Shown here: positions 47,561 to 53,939 of the stretch, piece after piece | Layout of the letters: each line of letters opens with the position of its first letter | Numbering within the stretch: position 1 is the first letter of the stretch | NCBI RefSeq assembly: GCF_029846175.1 | Contig: NZ_JARWAC010000001.1 | Location: forward strand, 62,001 to 126,000 | Length of the DNA stretch: 64,000 nt | Reading direction: 5' to 3' | From: Sphaerisporangium sp. TRM90804 | Lineage (GTDB): Bacteria > Actinomycetota > Actinomycetes > Streptosporangiales > Streptosporangiaceae | Position numbers and translations under genes: made by a program | Notes under the pieces: generated by a model | What the model saw: the letters and a program-made list of their open reading frames with translations, nothing else | The model's database searches: none | What the model was told of the DNA's origin: nothing

Positions 47561-47720
47561 CAGGTCCTCGGCAGGGAGCCACCACCCCGCGGGATGGCAG
47601 GAGCCAGACCCTGCCTTCCTCCTCTCACCAGTGCGTACGCGCCGTGCCCTGGCCTGTCGTTCTTGCGACATTATGTCCGCCCGGGGGTCTCCCGCTACCC
47701 CAAGGCCGGTCACGCTGGGG

Positions 47721-47990
47721 TCAGGCGGACTTGTGAGACATCTGGTGCCGAGAGATCGCGCTCCCGGACGGACGCTGTGGCACCCCGCGGGAACCGGCGA
47801 TCGCCTCGCGCAATTCGGCGGGATCGGACGACATCAAGATCCTGTGGCGGCCCTGGATCGCGTACCACCAGTGCCTGATCAGCAGGAACCCGAGATGGGG
47901 GAATTCGGCGCGCAGCTTCGCCAACTCGGCCCGGGACGTCTCCTCGTACCGGTAGCCACATGCGGACGGGAGCCTGCCACCGGCCGTCAT
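47721..47990 (-). CDS. Small protein coupled to the RsbW-like ATPase
   Basis: 89 residues, no recognised family. Its ATG overlaps the stop of the ATPase gene (ATGA). The core EETSRAELAKLRAEFPHLGF, IRHWWYAIQGRHRILMSSDP and ELREAIAGSRG looks helical and well composed, with normal codon character, so it is likely a real protein. A partner of the ATPase is the natural inference. Confidence 0.7.
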   Translation of the reverse strand: MTAGGRLPSACGYRYEETSRAELAKLRAEFPHLGFLLIRHWWYAIQGRHRILMSSDPAELREAIAGSRGVPQRPSGSAISRHQMSHKSA

Positions 47991-48622
47991 GACGGACGCC
48001 GTTCCGGTGTGGGGTCGGCGAACAGTGCCCACACCAGGTGGCCGGTGGCCGGGTCGCCTCGCCAGCCCACGCGGGCCGCCAGGGAGGTGACGGCGTCGAG
48101 GCCACGGCCGTGCTCGTGGAGCAGGGCGTTCTCGGGATCCTCCATCCGATGGCCGGCGCGGGCGGGGGTTCCACCGCCGCCGAGGTCGTACACGCCGAGG
48201 CGCACGCTGCGGGGGCGCCGGGTGAGCTCGACGACGAAGTAGCCGCCCGGCTCGCCCGAGCGGCTGTGGAACAGCGAGTTGCTGACGAGTTCGGCGACGG
48301 TGAACTCGGCCTCGTCCACCCAGCGGGTTCCGGCCAGCAGGCAACGTACGAAGGCGCGGGCCTTGGGCGCCTCCTCGGCGAGTCCGGCGAACGCGCGGCG
48401 CCACAGCAGCTTCCCGGTGGGAACGAGGCGGTGCCGCGTGCGGGGAGCGGCCGTCACGTCGACGATGGGGGCGGCCGTGAGGTCCACGATGGGGGCGGCC
48501 GTGACGTGGACGGTGGGGGCGGCCGTGAGGTCCACGATGGGGGCGGCCGTGACGTGGACGGTGGGAGCGGCCGTGACGTGGACGGTGGGAGCGGTCGTGA
48601 CGTCGACGGGGGGATCGGCCAT
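47987..48622 (-). CDS. RsbW-like ATP-binding regulator (HATPase) with octapeptide-repeat N-terminus
   Basis: 211 residues. The C-terminal ~140 form a GHKL ATPase of the anti-sigma/SpoIIE-partner kind: AEFTVAELVSNSLFHS is the N box, VYDLGGGGTP the G1 box and HGRGLDAVTSLA the G2 box. Residues ~8-60 are seven copies of an 8-residue unit TAAP(T/I)V(H/D)(V/L) encoded by a 24-bp tandem repeat. ATG 48622 has AAGGAGG 8 bases upstream; the in-frame GTG 48631 lies inside that site. Such proteins bind and phosphorylate anti-anti-sigma factors. Confidence 0.85.
   Translation of the reverse strand: MADPPVDVTTAPTVHVTAAPTVHVTAAPIVDLTAAPTVHVTAAPIVDLTAAPIVDVTAAPRTRHRLVPTGKLLWRRAFAGLAEEAPKARAFVRCLLAGTRWVDEAEFTVAELVSNSLFHSRSGEPGGYFVVELTRRPRSVRLGVYDLGGGGTPARAGHRMEDPENALLHEHGRGLDAVTSLAARVGWRGDPATGHLVWALFADPTPERRPS
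48447..48614. repeat. Seven 24-bp tandem repeats inside the ATPase gene
   Basis: Units start at 48447, 48471, 48495, 48519, 48543, 48567 and 48591 with no gaps (GCGGCCGTGACGTGGACGGT plus four bases). Two variants alternate (GTGACGTGGACGG and GTGAGGTCCACGA). The frame is kept, so each unit adds eight residues to the protein N-terminus. Confidence 0.95.
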
Positions 48623-48909
48623 GACGGCCACCTCCTTGCCGGTGGTCGCGGGACCACCCCGCGCCGAGCAGTACTGTCGCGCGCCTCACCGCACGTCTCC
48701 GCCCCCCGGGACCTCGGACGGGAGGACGCCCGCCGTGAAGCGCCGTACCTGCCCGCCCACGCGGCAGCGGCCCTCCCATGACGCCCGCCGCCGCTTCACA
48801 TCAACCCCACGAGCGCCGCCAACCGTGATCGGGCAGACACTCTCGGTGAGTAAAGTGTTGCCCGCAGACAGCGAACGGACGGTTCATCCGTGGCAAGGGA
48901 GCCTGATCA

Positions 48910-50503
48910 ATGACCGAGGGGCACCGCGTACTGGATCACCTGCCGCAGGCGCGGGGAGATCCTGCGCGCGAAGGGCTTCACGTACGAGCAGATCGCCGAC
49001 GTCCTGGCCCTCGACCTGTGTGACAGCCCGCTGCTGCTGCACCGGTACGCCCACGGGTTGACCGCCGCGCAGGTGGTGGCCGCGTTCAACGAGCTGGACC
49101 CCGCCGGTAGCGCGTCCATGCGCACCGCCAGGCTGTACGACCTGGAGGGGTGGCCCGAGAGCAGACGCCGACCCTCGCCGAGGGTGCTCGGCCTCCTGGC
49201 CCGCATCTACCAGACCACCGCCCGCCGTCTGGTGACCGACCAGACCTACGGCACCTACGCCCCCGGCGACCGCGAGCTGATCGACGCCACCGACTATCGC
49301 CACCTCGACCCCTGCCAGCGCACCAGCCTCATCCCTGCGGTGCCCGGAATGTCGCGTGCGACCATGGATCCGACCGGAGCCTGGCCGGTGCGCGCCCCGG
49401 CCGCGACGTCCGGGCCCCGACCGGCCGAGTGTGCTGCTCTGTTCCGCGCCCTCACCGCCGAGGAGGCCGATGTGAAGCGTCGTGAACTGCTCTTCGAGCT
49501 GGCCGTGGTCCTCGGCGGAGTCCCCGCGCTGCGCCTGCTGCGCCACCTCACCCCGGACGAGGAGGCGCGGCTCGCGCAGGCCGTCCAGGGCACCGGCCGC
49601 GTGGACGCCCAGACCGTCACCGCCATCGAGAAACTGATCGCCCACTGCTGGGAGGTCGGGGAGACATACGGCGCCACGAAACTGGTGTCTCTCGCCGACG
49701 CGCAGCGTGATGTCATCGCCAGGCTCCTCGGCAGGGAGTCGCTCACCCCGGCCCTGCGTGATCGCCTTGTCGCGGCCTACTCCGGTCTGTCGCACATGGG
49801 GGGCTGGCTTTCCTACGACCTGCTGGACTACGCCGGGGCGGTCCGTCGATACGAGGAGGGCGTCGAGGCGGCGCACGAGGTGCGGCACGCGGGTCTCATC
49901 GCCCACCTTCACGGATGCCTGGCGCATGTGGCCGTCTCGCAGGGAAAGGCGGCGAAGGCACTCGACCACGCGTATGCCGCCCAGTCGTGGGCGATGGAGA
50001 GTCCCAGCCGTCTTCAGCAGGCGGCGATCGCCCACCCGGTGGCCCGAGCGTTGGCGGACGCGGGGAAAGGGGAGGACGGCCTCCGCCTCCTCGATCGCGC
50101 ATGTGAGCTAGCGGGTTCTCCACGTACCGAGGAGGACCCCTCTCACCTCCTGTGGTGCACTCCCACGATCACGCAGCGGAACGTGAGCTACTGCCTGACA
50201 GCCCTCAAGCGCGCGGACCAAGCGCTGCACGCGGGGGAGCGGGCGCTGACGGGGATAGGACGGACTTTCCCGAAGACCCGCGGATTCGTACTCGCGGAGC
50301 AGGTGACCGCTCTGATCCAGAAACGCGAGATAGCGGCCGCCGCGCACCGGCTTGAGGAGGTCGCCCGGATCATCACCGAGCACCCCTCCGCGCGCCTCCT
50401 CGACACGGTGCGTACCGCGAGAAGGCGCCTCCACCCCTGGGCCACCAATACCCACGTGACCGCCCTGGACGAGAAGCTGCGCCACCTCGGGGTCACAGCC
50501 TGA
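48910..50503 (+). CDS. HTH/TPR-like regulatory protein with apparent 1-base frameshift near the start
   Basis: About 530 residues if the frameshift is corrected. ATG 48910 has AAGGGAG about 8 bases upstream, but its frame (ATGACCGAGGGGCACC) stops at 49019-49021. The conserved-looking frame begins one base later in phase: YWITCRRRGEILRAKGFTYE, IADVLALD and LLLHRYAHGLTAAQVVAAFN. Removing one G from the GGGG run at 48918-48921 joins them. Without correction only a TTG at 49058 could start, losing the N-terminal HTH-like part. The remainder is helical and TPR-like (AVRRYEEGVEAAHEVRHAGL, KALDHAYAAQSWAM, QALHAGERALTG). Similar proteins in actinomycetes are regulators; the role is unknown. Confidence 0.7.
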
Positions 50504-50511
50504 CCTGCGGG

Positions 50512-50868
50512 CTAGCTCGGGGCGTGTTGGGCGTCGGTCACGGTGCCGAGGACGTGGTCGCGGCCCCAGTCGCCGAGGGGGGCCAAGGCCTGGTTGAGGG
50601 AGATGCCGAGGGGGGTCAGGGAGTACTCGACGCGGGGCGGCACCTCCTCGTACACCTCGCGGTGCACGATGCCGTCGGCCTCCATCTCGCGCAGGTGGGA
50701 GGCGAGCACCTTCTCGGTCACGCCGGGCAACCGCCTGCGCAGCTCGCCGAAGCGGCAGGCGCCTTCGTCGAGCGCCCAGAGGATCGACGTCTTCCACCTG
50801 CCGCCGATCACGTCCATCGCCGCCTCGGTTCCGCAGTGGTACGCCCCCGGACGCCGCCGGATCGTCAT
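50512..50868 (-). CDS. HxlR-family transcriptional regulator
   Basis: 118-residue winged-helix repressor/activator. Features: Cys15 near the start (AYHCGTEAAMDVIGGRWK), ILWALDEGACRFGELRRRLP, GVTEKVLASHLREMEADGIV and YSLTPLGISL. ATG 50868 is preceded by AGGAAGG at 9 bases; the ATG at 50877 abuts that site. The single conserved Cys could sense quinones or electrophiles as in some HxlR proteins. It is divergent from an oxidoreductase gene that it probably regulates. Confidence 0.92.
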   Translation of the reverse strand: MTIRRRPGAYHCGTEAAMDVIGGRWKTSILWALDEGACRFGELRRRLPGVTEKVLASHLREMEADGIVHREVYEEVPPRVEYSLTPLGISLNQALAPLGDWGRDHVLGTVTDAQHAPS

Positions 50869-50909
50869 GAGCCACATCCTTCCTGGGCGCTAACCCCCGG
50901 GTAATCACC

Positions 50910-50928
50910 CACTTCGAAGTGCGTACTT
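50910..50928. promoter_or_regulatory. Palindromic operator in HxlR/oxidoreductase gap
   Basis: CACTTCGAAGTG (50910-50921) is a perfect 12-bp palindrome, overlapping AAGTGCGTACTT (50917-50928), a near-palindrome with the spaced AAGT/ACTT half-sites seen in HxlR operators. It lies mid-way in the 95-bp divergent intergenic region. Confidence 0.6.
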
Positions 50929-50963
50929 GATCACCCCGAGGGGTCGCCGCGAGCCTTGCCAGT

Positions 50964-51842
50964 ATGGAACACAGCACCGACAAGCCGGGGCTCACCCTTC
51001 TCGGGCTCGGCGACATGGGCACCGCGCTCGCCCGCGCCTGGCTGGCCGCCGGGCATCCCCTGACCGTGTGGAACCGCACCTCCGGCAAGGCCGCGCCGCT
51101 GGCGGCCGAAGGCGCGAGGGTCGCGCGGACGGCCGCCGAGGCGGTGGCCGCGAGCACCCTCGTGGTCGTCTGCCTGCTCGACGACGCCTCGGTCGGCGAG
51201 GCTCTGGCCGACGCCGATCTCACCGGCAAGGACGTCGTCAACCTCACCACCGGCACCCCCGCCGAGGCCCGGGCCCGCGCGAAGTGGGCGCAGGCGCGCG
51301 GCGCCCGCTTCCTGGACGGCGGGATCATGGCGGTCCCGCCGATGATCGGCGTTCCGGAGTCCGGCGGCTACGTCTTCTACAGCGGCTCCCGCGCACTCTT
51401 CGACGCTCACCACGGCACGCTGGCCACCCCGGCCGGCACCACGTACGTCGGCGAGGACCCCGGCTTCGCCGCCCTGCACGACGTGGCGCTGCTGAGCGCG
51501 ATGACCGGGATGTTCGCCGGGGTCACGCACGCCTTCGCGCTGGTTCGCGGGGAGGACGTCCCGCCCAAGGACCTCGCCCCCCTGCTGACCGCCTGGCTCG
51601 TCGCCATGACCCCGTACGCGTCCGAGATCGCCGACCGCCTGACCAGCGGCGACTACACCGAGGGCGTGACCTCCAACCTCGCCATGATGGTCCAGGGCAA
51701 CGCCACGCTCCTCCGGACGGCCCGGGAACAGGGAGTAAGCCCCGAACTGCTGACCCCCTTCACAACCCTCATGGAACGCCGCCTCGCCGCCGGCCACGGA
51801 GACGAGGACACCACAGGCCTGATCGACCTCCTCACCCCCTGA
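50964..51842 (+). CDS. NAD(P)-dependent oxidoreductase, 6-PGDH/imine reductase-like
   Basis: 292 residues. Rossmann motif LTLLGLGDMGTALARAWLAA and NRTSGKAAPLAAEGA at the NADP site; then VVVCLLDDASV, VVNLTTGTPAEARA, and DGGIMAVPPMIGVPES, which replaces the usual hydroxyacid-dehydrogenase signature and matches the imine-reductase-like branch. The C-terminal helical domain forms a swapped dimer in relatives. Substrate unknown; regulation by the divergent HxlR protein is likely. Confidence 0.9.
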   Translation: MEHSTDKPGLTLLGLGDMGTALARAWLAAGHPLTVWNRTSGKAAPLAAEGARVARTAAEAVAASTLVVVCLLDDASVGEALADADLTGKDVVNLTTGTPAEARARAKWAQARGARFLDGGIMAVPPMIGVPESGGYVFYSGSRALFDAHHGTLATPAGTTYVGEDPGFAALHDVALLSAMTGMFAGVTHAFALVRGEDVPPKDLAPLLTAWLVAMTPYASEIADRLTSGDYTEGVTSNLAMMVQGNATLLRTAREQGVSPELLTPFTTLMERRLAAGHGDEDTTGLIDLLTP

Positions 51843-51975
51843 CCCACCCGCGCCACCCAACCCCGCAACCGCTCACCTGACCGCGCCGTATGGCGTCCGG
51901 CGGGTGGTGATCCATGTGTCAGCACGGCTCGCGCTGCCTCTGTCGCCGTTTGCTGCTGATTCGTCACCGTCCTTG

Positions 51976-52567
51976 AAACGGTGCCTTCGGCGCGCCTTAT
52001 CAAGGGCGGCCCTCGCCTCGGTCCCCCCGTGGTGGCGCAAGTTGCTGACCTCAGCCGCTGAAGGGCCGGGGGAACGGGCAGGGCGACCGGTCGGTCTTTC
52101 ATCGAGCCCGTGTTGGGCCGGTCCACCGGCGTCGTGTCGATGGGGGTCGGGCGGATGATCCACCCACTGAGCGGGCCGTGCCTCCGCACCGCGCGACAGC
52201 GGGACACCCACCCGGCACCTAGCGCTATCCCACCCGGCACCCTGCGCTATTCCACCCGCCCCCTGCCCCACCCCACCCGCATCCTGCCCACCCCACCCGC
52301 ACCCTGCGCTATCCCACCCGCATCCTGTGCCGTCCCACCCGCACAAGGGCAAGGGCATTCTGTGCCGTCCCACCCGCACCCTGTGCCATCCTCCGCCGCC
52401 TGGTGGAGTGCCTTGGCGGCGCCGCGTCGGTGGGAAGTAGTGCGGCGAAGTCGGCGCCTTCCTACGGCGCGCGATCCGGTGAACGGCTGTGGGCGGTCGT
52501 GCGCGCGATGGTGGGGTTGGTCGGTGAGGGTCGCCCTTGATAGGGCTGCGCCGAAGGCACCATTTTT
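51976..52567. mobile_element. MITE-like element with ~42-bp imperfect terminal inverted repeats
   Basis: The left end (51976-52017, AAACGGTGCCTTCGGCGCGC ... TCAAGGGCGGCCCTC) and right end (52523-52567, inverted: TGGTGCCTTCGGCGCAGCCC ... TCAAGGGCGACCCTC) are related copies of one sequence in opposite orientation. They enclose 592 bp with no transposase. The same end sequence occurs singly at 41373 and 52874. No clear target-site duplication is visible, so a pair of independent repeat copies remains possible. Confidence 0.5.
52206..52390. repeat. Tandem array of about eight 21-bp units
   Basis: Unit CCACCCGCATCCTGTGCCGT plus C, repeated roughly eight times with variants GCACCCTGCGCTAT and CCCCTGCCCCACC, and one unit expanded by an internal AAGGGCAAGGGC. 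Strongly C-biased on the + strand. Confidence 0.8.
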
Positions 52568-52601
52568 AGGCGGGCGGAGGGCCAGCGCTCACCGCTGGGC
52601 T

Positions 52602-52632
52602 CGCCCGTGGATCCTCGCCGGATCCACGGGCG
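52602..52632. terminator. Perfect 13-bp stem hairpin
   Basis: Arms 52602-52614 and 52620-52632 (CGCCCGTGGATCC) with loop TCGCC. It is 300 bases beyond the coxM stop in the leftward sense, too far to be its immediate terminator, and may belong to the repeat island. Confidence 0.6.
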
Positions 52633-52776
52633 ATCCCTGGCAGCCCGGACGTTCGCCGGGTTGCACGTCGTACGGCGGCGCCGCTTTCACCGTACAACCC
52701 CCCACCGACGCGGCGCCAAAAATGGGGACCGTGCAGGTGGAGGGGTGGTTGAGGCGCTTGCTTGCGTGATGGGGGG

Positions 52777-52846
52777 ACAGCCGTGCTCCGCCCGTGGTTT
52801 CCGGGAGGGTGACGGCCGTGCTCCGCCCGTGGCCTCCGGGAGGGTC
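52777..52846. repeat. 35-bp tandem duplication
   Basis: Two adjacent copies (52777-52811 and 52812-52846) containing GCCGTGCTCCGCCCGTGG and TCCGGGAGGGT, differing at about four positions. Confidence 0.85.
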
Positions 52847-52873
52847 ACGGGCGGGTGCGGCACCGGCCCAGTG

Positions 52874-52917
52874 GGGTGAGGGTCGCCTTGAGTAAGCGCG
52901 CCGAAGGCACCCTTCAG
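52874..52917 (-). repeat. Dispersed ~42-bp element, copy IV
   Basis: Read on the minus strand: CCCTGAAGGGTGCCTTCGGC, GCGCTTACTCAAGG, CGACCCTCACC. It matches the other three copies in the GGTGCCTTCGGCGC and TCAAGG-CGACCCTCACC blocks. It lies 18 bases beyond the coxM stop and could act as its terminator. Confidence 0.7.
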
Positions 52918-52934
52918 GGAAGGCGGCCGGTTGG

Positions 52935-53939
52935 TCATCCCCCCAATGCGCTTCTGGCGGCGGTGCCCAGGGCGCGGTAGGTGAGGACTCGGGCCAGGTG
53001 TCTGCGGTAGCCGGGGCCGCCGTGCAGGTCGGTCGGGGGGGAGGTGCCCTCGGCGGCCAGTTCGGAGGCCTGGCGCAGGGCGCCTCTCGGGCCGGGGCCG
53101 CCGTGCGGGGCCGAGCCGGCGCCATTGCCGTTGCCGGGAGCGGCGCCCTCCTGGGAGCGCGGGTGGCCGTTGACGCTGCCCCCGCCGCCGGAGCCGTTCG
53201 TGCCCGCCTGGCCGTTCAGCTCGGCGCCGCGGACGGCGGCCTCGACCTCCGTGGCCCGCACGGGCGTCGAGCCCATGTTGGTCAGGCCGACCCGCGCCTC
53301 CTCGATGTGCCTGCCGCCCTGGGTGGACACGCGGACGGCGGCGGCGACGCCGACGGTCGCCCACGCCTGTGCCGTGCGGTGGAACTTCTCGTAGTGGAAG
53401 CCCCAGCCGTCGCCCAGCTTGGGCACGCGGATCTCGGTGATGATCTCGCCGGGCGCGAGCGCCGTCTCCAGGTAGTCGACGAAGAAGTCCCGCGCCGCGA
53501 CGATCCGCTCGCCGGAGGAGGAGCGGATGACGAACTCCATGTCCAGCGCGACCGCCACGGCCGGCAGGTCGCCGGCCGGGTCGGCGTGCGCCAGGGAGCC
53601 GCCGAACGTGCCCCGGTGCCGGACGGCCGGGTCGGCGACGGTCGCCGTGGCGAGCGCGACCAGCGGGCACTCGGCGTTGACCAGCGGCGACCTGACGACC
53701 TCGTCGTGCGTGGCGGCGGCCCCGATGGCGAGGTGGCCGCCCTCGTCACGGATGCCGCGGAGCTCCTCCAGCCGGCCCACGTCGACCAGCACGCTCGGGT
53801 AGGAGAGCCGCATCCGCAGCAGCGGGAGCAGCGACTGCCCGCCCGACAGCACCTTGGCCTCCTCCCCGGCGCCGTCGAGGGCAGCGACGGCCTCCTCCAG
53901 CGAGGCCGGGCGGACGTAGTCGAACGACGCCGGGATCAC
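52935..53939 (-). CDS. coxM: CO dehydrogenase-like medium (FAD) subunit
   Basis: 334 residues, the FAD-binding subunit of a xanthine-oxidase-family molybdenum hydroxylase. Motifs: PASFDYVRPASLEEAVAALD, the FAD site LSGGQSLLPLLRMRLS and the second FAD loop ADPAVRHRGTFGGSLAHADP. A Gly/Asn/Ser/Pro-rich insert of about 60 residues (roughly 235-295) splits the C-terminal domain before RRHLARVLTYRAL. GTG 53939 overlaps the coxL stop (GTGA). It is last in an S-L-M operon. Confidence 0.9.
   Translation of the reverse strand: MIPASFDYVRPASLEEAVAALDGAGEEAKVLSGGQSLLPLLRMRLSYPSVLVDVGRLEELRGIRDEGGHLAIGAAATHDEVVRSPLVNAECPLVALATATVADPAVRHRGTFGGSLAHADPAGDLPAVAVALDMEFVIRSSSGERIVAARDFFVDYLETALAPGEIITEIRVPKLGDGWGFHYEKFHRTAQAWATVGVAAAVRVSTQGGRHIEEARVGLTNMGSTPVRATEVEAAVRGAELNGQAGTNGSGGGGSVNGHPRSQEGAAPGNGNGAGSAPHGGPGPRGALRQASELAAEGTSPPTDLHGGPGYRRHLARVLTYRALGTAARSALGG

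Larger units (their letters stand above)
51843..52934. other. 1.1-kb repeat-rich non-coding island
   Basis: No credible coding gene despite several open frames, which are Arg/Pro/Gly-rich with no family motifs. It contains dispersed-element copies at 51976, 52523 and 52874, a 21-bp tandem array, a 13-bp-stem hairpin and a 35-bp duplication. It separates the oxidoreductase gene from the end of the cox operon. Confidence 0.6.

Noticed and set aside
51873-52769. Genes in the 1.1-kb gap before coxM
   Set aside because: Several overlapping frames exist on both strands but all run through tandem repeats, lack motifs and plausible starts, and are Pro/Arg/Gly-rich.
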